The notes: generated by a model from the sequence alone, not told the origin. A stretch of 64,000 nucleotides of DNA from Microvelia longipes (GCA_018340805.1 JACMZG010001913.1:8574115-8638114), one strand, 5' to 3'; shown: positions 23,630 through 34,210, counted from the first letter of the stretch. A program made the numbers and translations.

Positions 23630-23835
23630 TAACTGTAGACTGGCGAGAGGAGCGTTTGTGACCACGCTAAAGGATCCTTTTAACCCTCCGCTAAGTGAAG
23701 GCCCGGTCGCAAATCCGTGGGTCAGAGTATAACTTTTGGTCGTCTACAGCTTGACACCTACCTCTAACTAGTCACCATAGCCATAACCTTTCCGATTTCA
23801 AGAAGTGCTCTTCGGTAGCTGATCATCGTGAATCG
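23630..23835. repeat. Dispersed repeat shared with 50,945-51,105
   Basis: Both loci carry, in order, 'cttttaaccctccgc'-type, 'ggtcgcaaatccgtgggtca', 'ccataacctttccgatttca' and 'catcgtg.at.gtcc' segments. A short piece of it (tagcatttatcatcttctgc) also lies at 24,270-24,298. The family is not recognised. Confidence 0.55.
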
Positions 23836-23889
23836 TCCCGTGTTTCTCTCTCTATGTATTTATGTATATTTTTGTCTTTATAAATAGAG

Positions 23890-23890
<1 letters not shown>

Positions 23891-23960
<70 letters not shown>
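23891..23960. repeat. (TA)n microsatellite
   Basis: Pure TA tract of about 70 bp. Confidence 0.95.
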
Positions 23961-23963
<3 letters not shown>

Positions 23964-24308
23964 GGGTAAATTAGCGAAATTATTCTGATAACTCTTATTC
24001 TTCTCACTTCTACTTTTGTTATTATCACCGCTTAAATCGTAAAGAATTTTATTTCTAAACTAAGGAATCTACTTCATGAATCATTCTTTCAAAGTTCATC
24101 GAATTCTTCAAAATGTTTCAAAGTGCAGGGATTGTTGCGGAAATGCCATTAAACAATTAACTAGAGGTATTTGACTTTAGACGTTATTATAGACGAATTC
24201 ATTGTAAAGGTTGTAACGCTGGTTATAAGTTATGATTTTTTTATAAAATGGAAAACTGTGGAACAGAGTCTAGCATTTATCATCTTCTGCAGTTTTGCAT
24301 TCATTTTT

Positions 24309-24405
24309 ACTTTTCCTCATTTATACCGTAGATATTTAGAAAAAGGATTGTGTTTGCTATAAAAGCCAAAAACTGGTATGTCTCCAGAATTATCAGTTTT
24401 AGGTA
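24309..24405 (+). mobile_element. Family G 5' end fragment (G4)
   Basis: acttttcctcatttataccg, 'aggattgtgtttgc' and 'ccagaattatcagttttagg' match the first ~97 bp of family G. The G sequence then stops and the hammerhead-bearing sequence follows. Confidence 0.7.
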
Positions 24406-24560
24406 TAACTTTATTAGTTAAGAGTTTGAGTGTTGCCCCCCATGCTGATGATGGCGTTATGTCGAAACCGGTCCAGGGATATTCATATTCAACAGCAAGT
24501 ATCGACTGTAGGTGATTCTTCAAATAAAATTGCCCACAGCCTGATGTTTACTTTAGAGGT
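24406..24560 (+). mobile_element. Hammerhead-bearing retroelement end
   Basis: The segment taactttattagttaagagt through ggtgattcttcaaataaaa matches the arm repeated twice at 44,112-44,735. It interrupts or truncates G4 and encodes no protein. By analogy with Penelope-like elements this would be a pseudo-LTR-like terminus. Confidence 0.6.
24441..24477 (+). ncRNA. Hammerhead ribozyme-like motif H2
   Basis: CTGATGA (24,445-24,451) is followed by the helix II ggc/gtc around a 5-nt loop, then GAAA (24,464-24,467), the self-complementary ccgg, the cleavage dinucleotide TC and cagg. Helix I is weakened: ccatg against caggg pairs at four of five positions. H2 therefore looks like a partly decayed copy of H4. 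Confidence 0.5.
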
Positions 24561-24777
24561 TTTTCTAACACCGTTTTCATTTTCCTTTAAGTTACGCGTC
24601 ACTTTGAAATGAAAGCTACTTTAACTTTTCTTTTTAATAATTAAAGACTTGACAGTCCTTTTACTCTTTTTTAATTGTTACACTCTTCCATGCAATAAAT
24701 CTAATTTAGTGGAGTTTATTGGAGTATGAAGTACTTATGTTTAACTTTAATCACTAGGAAGCTAAATGTTAAAAATC

Positions 24778-25774
24778 GGGTACGGGGTACCTCGGAACTT
24801 TTCCTCATCACATCGGATTCGCTACTCACGTCCTTCCTACTTCGGACTCGCTTCGCTCCTCCTCAGATATTAATTACATTCGCTTCATTCCCTGTGGTCA
24901 CCCATCCAAGCACTGACCCCACTCGATGCTGCTTAACTTTTATGATCCAACGAAAATCATAGATATACTTGTCGTATTAAAAAGAAACTTAGTGTACTTA
25001 TTTATTACGTAATGGTATACACTTGTACTAAATTTCGACTTAATTAGAATGTTTTCCGATTTTTTGCAATTTTTTTAAAACGTTTTTTTTAAAAACGTTT
25101 ACACAAGTCATTTCATAAAAACTGAACTAATGCTGATAATGAGATAAATCTTGGCTCATTTGTTAGTCTTATACATAGCTATGCGTACTACATTTCAGTC
25201 CGATCGCATCATTTTTCTGTGGTTTATGATTTTTTTTAATTTTCGTTGAGCCATTATTGCAAGTTAATGACGTCATAAAAGTATTTTTCCCGAAAAGCTA
25301 AACCACAGTGGTAGACTGATTTTTGTTCCAAGTTTCAACTCTGTAACATAAATATACTGGGAACTACGATGATCACAGACACACACACACAGACAACTTT
25401 GTTAAAACCACTTAAGAGGCCTTAAAAACACCTGAAACGGATAATTCCGGTGACATCCTGGTTTCGGAAATTTTTGCTTAGTCATTATTGCGGGTTAATG
25501 ACGTCATGAATCAATTATTTTCCAAATAGCACAACTAAAGCGGTAGACTGATTTATGTACAACATTTCTTCTCTCTAGCATAAATACACTAGGAGCTACG
25601 ATGATAACAGACACACACACACACATACAGACAGAAAACTTTGCGAAAACCAATCAGAAGCGGTGGTTCTTCTAAAAAAATCTGAAACGTATAATTCCGG
25701 TGACATCCCAGTTTCGGATTTTTTTCGTAAACTCATACTTTTCCTATACACCTACTGTATAAATGAGGAAAAGT
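24778..25774 (-). mobile_element. Family G repeat, near-complete copy G5
   Basis: This ~1.0-kb copy shows the full layout. On + it reads gggtacggggtacctcggaa, two gcttcgct motifs, the 5S-like segment, AT-rich sequence with gacgtcat, an (AC)n run, a partial internal duplication of the gacgtcat/(AC)n block (25,255-25,440 and 25,485-25,690), and finally 'ataaatgaggaaaagta'. The ends carry an inverted 12-mer (acttttcctcat / atgaggaaaagt). No protein is encoded. Confidence 0.8.
24891..24940 (-). repeat. 5S rRNA-like segment inside family G
   Basis: The reverse complement reads aagttaagcagcatcgag, tggggtcagtgcttggatgg, gtgaccacagggaa. This matches the conserved central and 3' part of metazoan 5S rRNA, including the A-box and C-box region of the internal control region (compare aagttaagcagcgtcggg and ggatgggtgaccgcctggga). 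Only about 50 bp of the ~120-nt gene are present, so it is a derived module and not a functional 5S gene. Confidence 0.85.
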
Positions 25775-25789
25775 AATAAATGGTTAGAG

Positions 25790-26030
25790 TGGGCTTGTAT
25801 GGAGTCAATTATAATAAATGCTAAAAAAAATAACTGTTTGTTGGCATAGAGCTTTCTGCCCACTTGAGGCCATTATCAGTTCAAACCGTTAAGATGTACA
25901 CCCGTACTTCTTCGAATTTTTCAAATATCTCCATCAATATTTGCCACAAAGACTTACAATTTTGTACTCGTGTTCAGCAAAATATGGTGACGAGTCTTGC
26001 TTCTTCCGATTCACTTTTTTCTCTTCATTA
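25790..26030 (-). mobile_element. Decayed hammerhead-bearing repeat
   Basis: On the minus strand there is ctgataatggcctcaagtgg followed by gca, GAAA, gctc and ta-tgcc. This is the H1/H5 pattern with CTGATGA changed to CTGATAA and helix III changed from gcgc to gctc. The changed G would be expected to abolish cleavage. Confidence 0.45.
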
Positions 26031-26051
26031 GACGTACCTGACGATGCGTAA

Positions 26052-26098
26052 CCTCGTTTCACGAAACTACAAATCTTTTTTGTAGTTTCGTGAAACGA
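26052..26098. repeat. Near-perfect hairpin, ~20-bp arms
   Basis: The arm tcgtttcacgaaactacaaa is followed by a short loop and its reverse complement ttgtagtttcgtgaaacga (one base shorter). A shorter related direct repeat (cagatgtaaactgaaa) follows twice. Confidence 0.75.
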
Positions 26099-26189
26099 AA
26101 CTGAAAAAAACAGATGTAAACTGAAAGACCTGTAATCAGTTTACAGATGTAAACTGAAACCATTATGTAAAACTGAAAGGAAACAGTGA

Positions 26190-26321
26190 CATGCATCATA
26201 TCTTGGACCATTATACTATAATCAACTACCAATCAAAATACAACAAAGTCAAACCATAGACATATTTAAGAAACTTGTTAATCAATACCTTCTTGACCAA
26301 TCTTTTAATGATAGTATCTAA
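26190..26321 (+). pseudogene. C-terminal remnant of a LINE reverse transcriptase
   Basis: The frame reads ...SYLGPLYYNQLPIKIQQ, then SQTIDIFKKLVNQYLLDQ and ends SFNDSI at a TAA stop (26,319-26,321). The pattern 'xYNxLPxxIxxxxSxxxFKxxLxxYLL' is the familiar C-terminal tail of many non-LTR retrotransposon ORF2 proteins of the CR1/Jockey/RTE kind, lying after the reverse transcriptase domain. An in-frame TGA at 26,187 and unrelated sequence upstream show that everything 5' of this is gone. The remnant is followed by a typical LINE 3' UTR with a polyadenylation signal. It is a dead-on-arrival 5'-truncated copy. The clade cannot be fixed from 44 residues. Confidence 0.65.
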
Positions 26322-26690
26322 AGCATCGCATATTCTATAAACTTAAACTTATGAGTAGTCCTTAAGAAAAATTTGAGATACTGAACAATGAAAGATATGT
26401 TTCAAATTAATTATCAAAATGTAACTAACATAAATAATAATTTTAATAACATTGATATACACGAAAAATGTTTTATAATAAATGTGCACTATCTTGAGAC
26501 AGGACCCTCGTTCTAGGAGTTTTAACTCCTACTGAGGGCCCTCGCCAAATTATTAATTAAACATAAATATATTTGTACAATATGTTTTAAATAATCAAAT
26601 ATTGTAAAAAAAATATTTTTGTAATTTGTATTTGTATTTTATTTTGGTGGAAATAAACTATTTTATTATTATTATTATTTATTATTTTAT
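26322..26690 (+). mobile_element. LINE 3' UTR with AATAAA and (TTA)n tail
   Basis: Downstream of the remnant reading frame come a small hairpin (aggagttttaactcct near 26,516), an AT-rich stretch and 'gtggaaataaacta' with the AATAAA signal. It finishes in a tttattattattatta-type tail. With the pseudogene it forms one ~500-bp truncated insertion. Confidence 0.7.
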
Positions 26691-27550
26691 ACTACAAGTA
26701 AAATGTATAGATACCCTGATAGTCTAGTCCTAGTCTCCTACTTATTGTTTCGTTACCATAAGCCGCTTATCCGAATACCTCCTATTGCTGCTAATGCAAT
26801 AGGACAAACAATAATGCAATTATTGTTTTACTAATAATTGTAAGAAATTCGTTGTAATAATGTACAAGTGTGGACTGGTGAGTCACATATGCTGTTTTTA
26901 TACAATTGTATTAAAAGCACTTGTTGGTTACAAGTTTTATATTAGATCTCTTGGGAAACGAACATATTTGTGTCAAATTTCTATCAAATTTCATTATCTC
27001 CCCCACAAATTTTACAAACTATTGTACAAAAACAACTAGTTACTACAAGTGTCAAAATAAAACGTTTCACGAATATCATTACAATTTATTGTAACTTACA
27101 AGAGTTTTTGTAAACAAACTGTCAAAATATTATTAAAACCCAGTTTCATTCATATGAGTAAATTATATCGAATCCAATTATTTCTAAAATACGAGAAGCA
27201 ATATTTCTTAAAACCCTTTTACAAACTCTTGTTAAGCACTAGATTTCTAACAAACTAATAGTTGGCGTTAAAAACTAAGTTTCATAAAAGCAAAATGAAC
27301 TTGTAACTCAATCTTCCTTGGTTCGGACTTAGGTAGACATTTTACAAGTGAATGTTACAAGTAATTGTAATAGACAAGAAAATGTTGTTTATTAAATAGA
27401 AAAATGCTACAAATCTACAAGTGTATCCTTGGTAACACTTGTACATTTGTTTTTACAAGTTGCTTTTTTACAATTTTTGTTACTACAAGACTTGTACTTT
27501 CGTGTGAAACGAGCCCTTGTGGTAAATCCTACAGGATAAATAAGGAAAAG
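26691..27550. other. AT-rich DNA with recurrent tacaagt / acttgta words
   Basis: The word tacaagt or its complement acttgta occurs about a dozen times at irregular spacing, with imperfect inverted pairs (for example ctacaagacttgta at 27,484). There is no clear unit, no ORF of note and no recognised family. Confidence 0.35.
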
Positions 27551-27551
27551 A

Positions 27552-28120
27552 AAAATAAAATTGTAACCTTAGAATAATACTATATATAGAAGGAGCACAG
27601 GTCCGTAAACGCAATGTAATTCTACTGATAGCACGAAAGCTGGTTGACTGGTGCACCAAAGTAATGCTGCCAACTTGACAACAAAACATTATTTTAAATA
27701 TGTGTCATAAATATCTATTAATGGAGAAAGATCGTAAAGAACAAATATTATAACTTAAAATACCTGCTGAGTATTTAATAAAACTGGTCTTAGATGGCAA
27801 AAGGGTGGCAAAATACAAGAATCTACATTTAGTTAACGAGGATTACTTTTTATATATAATTTTAATAAATACGTTAAACTACAATTAAAAATGCATAAAA
27901 TATTGTAATGCACCGATATTTATATTAGTATTTTATGAATAATCAATCATTAATTAATAATAGAACATAATAATTCAGCAACTGGAAGTATTGCCAACTT
28001 TTTTTTAGAAAATTGTATATTGTAAGGGTGGCAGCATTACTTAGGTGCACCAGTGAACTGCCTTTCGTGTTATTAGTAGTGCTCCTTCTATAAATGGTAT
28101 TATTCTAAGGTTGTAACTAA
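27552..28120. mobile_element. Family T inverted-repeat element
   Basis: The left arm starts gtaaccttagaataatac and runs through 'ctggtgcacc' to 'taatgctgcca'. The right arm (28,033-28,120) has tggcagcattact, 'ggtgcaccag' and gtattattctaaggttgtaac. The interior matches the 19,645-19,865 copy inverted. Non-coding MITE-like element of about 570 bp. Confidence 0.65.
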
Positions 28121-28124
28121 TATC

Positions 28125-29285
28125 GTTTTGCTGAAAATTAATGTCTACTGCTTGCATGAATGAATCACATTTACGCTTTTCTCAGGTAACCTAAAAGCAC
28201 AGAAAGCATTGTGACTGCTTGGTAGAGGTTTTCATAGCACTTCTTAAAACAAATATTTCGAATGTCTCCTTAAGTGACTCTGTCCCTCTACCGTCGTCAA
28301 GTAAACATTTTATGTCCTAAGACTTGTGTCTAAATCCATTTTCTTTCAAATAAATGTTTAAAGAAAGTTTTCACTCCTTTAAATCCTTTTCTCTAATTTA
28401 TTTTTCATGTTTTTGTTTTAATTTTATTTTATTTGAAATTAATTCCTTCTAAAACCAAGACTGCACTCGTGTTCATTTTGTTTTTGTTTCGTTTGTACTT
28501 GCACTTTTCTTGTGCGATAGGTAACTTGAAACAAAGTTGCTATTTGTTTAGCTCTTATAGAAAAATTAATTAACCTTATAAAGTTAATTATGGGTAACTT
28601 TATATAACTTATAAACTGGACATATTGAAAAGTTAATGCGTAAGAATTCTAAATAATCTGGTTTTAAATATTTTATTTCCAAGCGGTGTATTATGTAATG
28701 TTTATTCACTAGTTTTAGGGAGTGAAAAAGCACTTTTTACGACCAAGGGAGGAAAAGTTATTTTAAAACCCTTGAGAATAAAAAGTCACCTTTTCTCTAT
28801 CGGGAATAAAAAGTGTTCATAAAAAAAAATTTTGTTTATAACATTTTCCCTTTATTATAGGCTTTTAAAGTTTATTCCTGTTAATTTGTTCATAGTTTTT
28901 TATTTATTGTTAATGTAGCTTTTTAGTAGTTTTATATCTTTCCTGAAGATGATCCAAATGTATTGAAATATATTGTTCCTTTTTTTAAAAAAAAAAACAT
29001 TGTGAAGTCGTTCTTTTCCTAATAAAAAGTGTTTCCTATTATTGAGATTAAAGCTAATTTTATCCCTAAATTTATTAATGGGACAGTTCAATTCCGGAAT
29101 ATTTTCCTGTGGGCCGTACCCCAAAAATTTATGTCAGGAATCCGACCAAGAAATTGTATTGGCTCAAAATCCGTTTTCAGGTCAAAAGAAGTTGTTTAAA
29201 GCAAAAAAAATTAAAATAAATTACAACAAAACGTAAGAATATAACAATAATTAGGTGATGTCATCATCTGAAAATAAAATCTTGT
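28125..29285. other. Mostly unassigned non-coding DNA
   Basis: A stretch at 28,945-28,985 (cctgaagatgatccaaatg, attGAAAtata) resembles the hammerhead-like loci but has poor helix II pairing. Otherwise I see nothing to assign. Confidence 0.3.
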
Positions 29286-29406
29286 TTGCACCTTGGGAGT
29301 AAAATACTGTTTTTCACATCGGGAGTTAATAGCTGTGGTTCCCTCCGGCTCTAGCCTTAAGAACCAACTAACTTTTTAGGGAAGTAATAGCGTTCTTTAC
29401 TCCCTT
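29286..29406. repeat. Small inverted repeat (~120 bp)
   Basis: Left arm gcaccttgggagtaaa, right arm tttactcccttggtgc. Related words (ttactcccaagggag) occur near 57,288, so it may be a small MITE family. Confidence 0.5.
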
Positions 29407-29579
29407 GGTGCATAAATAACAATTTCAGATGCTCCGAATTATTTTTAAAAAGTATTTTTGTCTGTATATGTTTATGCATGTGAATGATTAACTTAGCATA
29501 AAGGCACTAGGAGCGTTTATGCTAGAGATATTTAACTTTTAATGTATTCAAATATGTATTAATTTCTAGGTTAATAATG

Positions 29580-29702
29580 TTAGAGTTTTTATTTACATAA
29601 GCATTAATAACAGACGTTTCGCACGGCGAAGCCAGGCATCTTCAGTGTTAAACAATAAAAAACAAACAACCAACACCAAAAAATGTAAATAAAAACTCTA
29701 AA
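29580..29702 (-). repeat. Hammerhead motif enclosed by a 17-bp inverted repeat
   Basis: agagtttttatttacat (about 29,582-29,598) and its exact reverse complement atgtaaataaaaactct (about 29,684-29,700) bracket motif H7. The 120-bp unit has no coding capacity. Confidence 0.6.
29604..29652 (-). ncRNA. Hammerhead ribozyme-like motif H7
   Basis: On the minus strand the 5' helix I strand taaca precedes CTGAAGA, which fits the CUGANGA consensus. Helix II is a 7-step stem with a ttc loop (gcctggc/gccgtgc, one mismatch and one wobble). GAAA, the two-base self-complementary helix III cg, the cleavage dinucleotide TC and the 3' strand tgtta follow; tgtta pairs with taaca over 5 bp. As in H1 there is one extra T between CUGANGA and helix II. 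Monomer folding is unlikely with so short a helix III. Confidence 0.45.
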
Positions 29703-29934
29703 TGACTGAAGTCTTCATTAATTAACCTAGAATTTAATTCTTAACAGTCCAATAAATATTTTGTTTATTATGTATTAATTTGTTCGATATTTTGTTTCAG
29801 GTAATTTCACTTTATTAAACTGATGGAATTGATGACCTGTAAGTATAAGAATAAGAATGCTTTGTTTAAACATAAACGATTACAGAAATGGTAGAAGATG
29901 TAATAAAGCCTCTACTCCAGGGTCAAGGAGACCG

Positions 29935-30302
29935 TCAGGAGAAGGCTTACTAGGAGGAGGCTTACTTAGGAGGGCTTACCGTTACGAGGAGGTTTACTTA
30001 GGAGGGCTTACCGTTAGGAGGAGGCTTACTTAGGAGGGCTTACCGTTAGGAGGAGGCTTATTTAGGAGGGCTTACCGTTAGGAGAAGGCTTACTTGGGAG
30101 GACTTACCGTTAAGAGGGCTTACCGTTAGGAGGAGGCTTATTTAGGAGGGCTTACCGTTAGTAGGAGGCTTACTTAGGAGGGCTTACCGTTAGGATGTGG
30201 CTTACTTAGGAGGGCTTACCGTTAGGAGGAGGCTTACTTAGGAGGGCTTACCGTTAGGAGGAAGCTTACTTAGGAGGGCTTACCGTTAGGAGGAGGCTTA
30301 CT
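29935..30302 (+). repeat. 32-bp minisatellite
   Basis: About 11 copies of gaggcttacttaggagggct + taccgttaggag. A few copies are shortened (30,100-30,130). The array ends cleanly at 'ggaggcttactgacatat'. Confidence 0.9.
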
Positions 30303-30339
30303 GACATATATTTAATCCAATGTATGTCTTTCTACTAAA

Positions 30340-30560
30340 AATTCTGGTGCGGTAAGCCGCGTGTCGGACGAATTCCCTTTGGGATGCGTGTTTCCGTGCT
30401 TAACAATTTCTTACTTAAGCTTCCGGTTAATGCTTTATAACTTGAGCAGTTACTCAATAACTCACGTTTCCTGTCTTTTTCCATAAGTAGCAAGAAATGG
30501 ATGGTAACACGCATTCAAATGGAAATTGGCCCGGCATGCGGACCACCGTGCCAGAATTAT
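30340..30560. mobile_element. Family Q inverted pair (~220 bp)
   Basis: aattctggtgcggtaagccg ... gcttaacaatttctta (30,340-30,413) is mirrored by caagaaatggatggtaacac ... accaccgtgccagaatt (30,490-30,559). The ends are inverted copies of the family Q block seen at 23.4 kb, so the pair looks like a MITE or two SINE-like copies in opposite orientation. Confidence 0.6.
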
Positions 30561-30719
30561 TTTGCAGTTACAGGAGCGCATTTGAATTTCAAAAAAACAT
30601 CAAATTGTTGCCTGAAGACCTTAGACTTAGATACCATACAATGGAACGTTTATAATATAAAAATGAACTCTAACATGATGCAAAAAGCCGACAATGGCTT
30701 TATTTCAACAATAACACTC

Positions 30720-31400
30720 GTAGACAAGGTTATAATTTGGTTACACAGATGCTTTGAGAGCCCCAGAAACATAGAGATATTATTACTAGAGGGGCCTCAT
30801 TGGTTGAATTTTGATACACTGACAAAATAACCTGACCTCCTTCGCTTTTAATGTAATCAAATAATCAATACAAAATTACAATAACTTATATAGTAGTACG
30901 CTAAAAATACAAATCAAAACACAAACAAGGTATAGGAATCCGAAAACGATAGATTTATTATTGCTTTAACTCACTCTTGAAGGAGGTTTCAATGAGGTTA
31001 CACAGACCCCTTGAGAGCCCCCAATACGATGTTTCAGGCATTTTAATGTATTGAGATAGGCTATGCCCCCTCTTGTATATATCTTATGCCCAGAAAGATG
31101 TTTTGAGCCTCTCACTGTACTGAGATAATGTATGTCCTCTCTAGTAAATCTAAATCTATGCCCAGAAAGATGTTTTGAGCCTCTCGCTGTACTGAGATAA
31201 TGTATGTCCTCTCTAGTAAATCTAAATCTATGCCCAGAAAGATGTTTTGAGCCTCTCGCTGTACCGAGATAATGTATGTCCTCTCTAGTAAATCTAAATC
31301 TATGCCCAGAAAGATGTTTTGAGCCTCTCGCTGTACTGAGATAATGTATGTCTTCTCTAGTAAATCTAAATCTATGCCTAGAAAGATGTTTCAAGCCTCT
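30720..31400 (-). mobile_element. Older family M copy, end amplified into a 72-bp repeat, split by M4
   Basis: M-like sequence ggttacacagatgctttgag lies left of M4 and continues right of it as gatgttttgagcctctcact. The end of this older copy is then repeated about four times with a 72-bp unit (cccagaaagatgttttgagc ... ctctctagtaaatctaaatc). As 72 is a multiple of 3, an open frame of 209 codons with a 24-residue repeat results; I do not regard it as a gene. Confidence 0.75.
30762..31096 (-). mobile_element. Family M hAT-like MITE, copy M4 with 8-bp target duplication
   Basis: M4 spans 30,770-31,088 (319 bp), with catagagatattattactag at one end and ccctcttgtatatatcttat + g at the other. cccagaaa flanks it on both sides (30,762-30,769 and 31,089-31,096). 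It landed inside an older member of its own family. Confidence 0.85.
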
Positions 31401-32290
31401 TAACGTATTATGATTCTTCTCCTTATCTAGTAAAATACTTCTATGGTGGGACTGGTAGAGTTTATTATACGGACGCATATCGTTACATCGTTTAGTTAAG
31501 GGATAAAATATAAAAGCCAAAATCCCGTCGACACCGTTTTCAAAGAGAATAGAGTGATTCTGACCACACTGGAGTTTAAAAGTATAGAGAAGCATATAAA
31601 GTTTATTCTATTCACTCTTAAATTCTAACATGCTTCATGCCAACAAACTTAAATTTTCGGAAGTTGAGGATGGGAGAGGGGGAGATCGATTCCAATTTAA
31701 TAACATAATATAATTGTGCGAAAATTAACTAAACATGAATATAACTATTCATGTTTTGCAAAACTCGGTAGTATCAAATGATATCCAACTTAATATATAA
31801 AAAAATAAAGGACATCTGTGTAATTAATATGATGTTATTTATTTTTTCATAACTACACAAAAAGAAACTTTTAAAATAATATAAAAATTATTTTATGTGC
31901 AATTAATTTTCCAACTTCCATCACTGATGCGACTATATTCCTTAAACTTGTATAGAATGGAAGGGAGAGGAAAACGCGTGGATGGTCACCGATTGATGGT
32001 TAGCGATCCATGGACCAGATTCAACTCATGTGTATCGAATATGGGGTTGAATCTAATCAAAGTCATGCTCACTCCATTTGCTCCAGTGCAACAACATACT
32101 TCAATAATTATCAACAGCAATTTCACAATTTAAAGGGATTTATAGCTTTTAAAAGTTTATCGGCTTTGATGGCCTCATAATTGTTTACACACTATTACCC
32201 AGCGCAGACTCCAATTTAGTTAGCATATTATTCTGATATTTCTACAGCATTTGATCTGTACAATGAATGAATGAATTTTCAAAGAAAGAA
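31401..32290. other. Non-coding; one fragment of the 580-bp repeat
   Basis: At 31,747-31,782 the segment ttcatgttttgcaaaactcg + gtagtatcaaatgata repeats part of the 16.7-17.8 kb unit. I see nothing else to assign. Confidence 0.4.
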
Positions 32291-32295
32291 CATAT

Positions 32296-32324
32296 TATAT
32301 AATATATATATATATAATATATAT

Positions 32325-32376
<52 letters not shown>
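32296..32376. repeat. (TA)n microsatellite
   Basis: Imperfect, then pure TA tract. Confidence 0.95.
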
Positions 32377-32380
<4 letters not shown>

Positions 32381-32699
32381 CCTTTATTACATAAACCTAT
32401 TCAAAGCACCATCCAAAATGTCAAATTTTGAAAATCCTGCGCAAAACATTATAAATTAATAAAAGTAAAGAATAAAAAAACCCAAACCAAAAAAATTTGA
32501 AATTACCCCGAACCCAAACTAACCCCTTCTAACCCCAAAAATAACCAACAATCATTCCAAAAGAATAAGATAAAATAAATAAAATAAAAATAAAGAGGCA
32601 CAAAGTACCCTAAATCAATAAATAAAATATGGCTCCGGTTTACACAAAATAAATATTGTATTCTTTTGCCAATAAAGTACTTGTTTTAAAAGAATCAAA

Positions 32700-32833
32700 T
32701 GATATGGCCTATAGACATACCCTACTAGAGTGAGCATAATTTATCTCTTATGTAAATTAAGAGGTAACATCATTGTAACCATAGAGATGAGGAACCATAG
32801 AACCATAGAGATAGAACCATGGGAACCATATAG
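32700..32833 (+). repeat. Broken M end with short accatagagat repeats
   Basis: 'ctactagagtgagcat' followed by 'gaggtaacatcattgtaacc' is M-like. Four spaced copies of 'aaccatagagat'-type sequence follow, directly before copy M5. Confidence 0.55.
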
Positions 32834-33460
32834 AGATGTAACCATACTAGAGGGGGCATAGCATATTTCAATACATTAAGATGACTGAAACATCTTTTTG
32901 GGGCTCTCAGTAGCTCTGTGTAACCTCATTGAAACCTCCTCCAAGGGTGAGTTAAGGTTATATAAATCAATTGTTTTCGGCTTCCTGCTCATTGTTTGTG
33001 TTTTGATTTGTATTTTAAACGTTCTACTATATAAGTAACTGTATTTTCGTTCCAATTATTTGATTATTTTGTTAATCAAATGTAGTCAGGTTGCTCTATT
33101 TGTTTGTATTCTTTTATATCTTAAATCATTTTATGATATAACACCCATATTGAAATTTTACTGAGTAAACACTTGTTTTATTATTATTATTAGCAATTAC
33201 TTTTTTTTCTTCTTTCATTCTATGTTAAAGATTCTTTACATTCTTTATACTTGTTGCTGGTTAAAAAAATGTGTATAAATTTGTTAATTATTTGTATTTT
33301 TTATTTATTTTTTTTAATATTGTTGTTATTTCATTGTAATTGTTGGGCTTTGCCTGTGTAAATAAATAAATACAATCCACGGATTTAGAAGTGTGTGTGA
33401 ACGTACTAAGTGTTTCGAAATTCAACAGGTTAGGGCCTCTCTATTAATAATACGTCTATG
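32834..33460 (+). mobile_element. Family M MITE, copy M5, interrupted by a LINE-type tail
   Basis: The 5' part runs from ccatactagagggggcatag through 'aatgtagtcaggttgctc'. M sequence resumes near 33,415 with tttcgaaattcaacaggtta and ends 'attaataatacgtctatg'. The ~310-bp insert in between ends in 'gggctttgcctgtgtaaata' followed by aataaata, the look of a non-LTR retrotransposon 3' tail in + orientation. Confidence 0.7.
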
Positions 33461-34048
33461 AGTCAAGCGATCTTAGTTGTGTGTAACCTTCCCGATTTTC
33501 TCGTGTAAACTTAACTCTTTAGATAACCGGATGAAAGCCATTCCATAGTCGCTACTGACATGATCTTTGACCTACGATTTTTAAAAAAAAAACCTGAAGT
33601 ATACCTTGAATACACTTATACACAAAACCTTGATTTATTATTTAAATGAACAAGAAAATAATTAAAGATCTAATTTGAGATTCGTCTTCATTATATTTTA
33701 ATGTAAAAGATATTCCGGCGTATAAAAAGGTCATAGGATCTTTAAAAAATAATATTAAAAAATATCAGAGTATAAATCGTGATGTGGATGATGTCATGAC
33801 ACGACCTTATAAAACATTTTTCTTTTTTTTTCTAAAGAAGAATAAGAAAAACATGTCTAAGTGATTATGATGAAGATCCTAAGCGTCCTTGGCATTGTTA
33901 GCAAACGGAGCGAGTATGTTGACAAGACAACAAGGGCACTTGACAGTGTTCCACTCCGCGGCGCAGGTAATTGTCTAAGTAAAACTACCATTTTAACAGT
34001 TACGGTGTGTGAAAATAGCGTCATATTAGAAGATTTTAGATTTTTATG

Positions 34049-34210
34049 TAGTCTGCCTCCGTGTCCTTGATCTATAAGTACTTGATATCGGCACCTGAGT
34101 TTAGGTGTTCGCAGCCCGGGATGATATCTCAGTTCATATGAATAGTACTTGTAATAAAAAGATTTTGCTTACTTTAATTAATACTTATTCAGTAATGAAT
34201 TATAACAGAT
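34049..34210 (+). mobile_element. tRNA-derived SINE, diverged copy (5' part)
   Basis: It has gtctgcctccgtgtccttga, then gatatcggcacctgagttta and ggtgttcgcagcccgggat, which follow the SINE copies at 22.2 and 55.9 kb with many substitutions. After ~34,160 the similarity fades. The 3' hairpin part is absent. Confidence 0.65.

Noticed and set aside
24885..24945. A functional 5S rRNA gene
   Set aside because: Only about 50 of ~120 nt match, without the 5' third, the 3' end or a T-run terminator at the right place, and the same segment recurs inside a repeat family.
28945..28985. Hammerhead at cctgaagatgatcc
   Set aside because: CUGANGA, GAAA and a tata palindrome are present, but helix II and helix I do not form.
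30966..31595. 209-codon minus-strand frame with a 24-residue repeat
   Set aside because: It is the 72-bp repeat derived from a MITE end plus flanks; part of it is the terminus of M4 itself.
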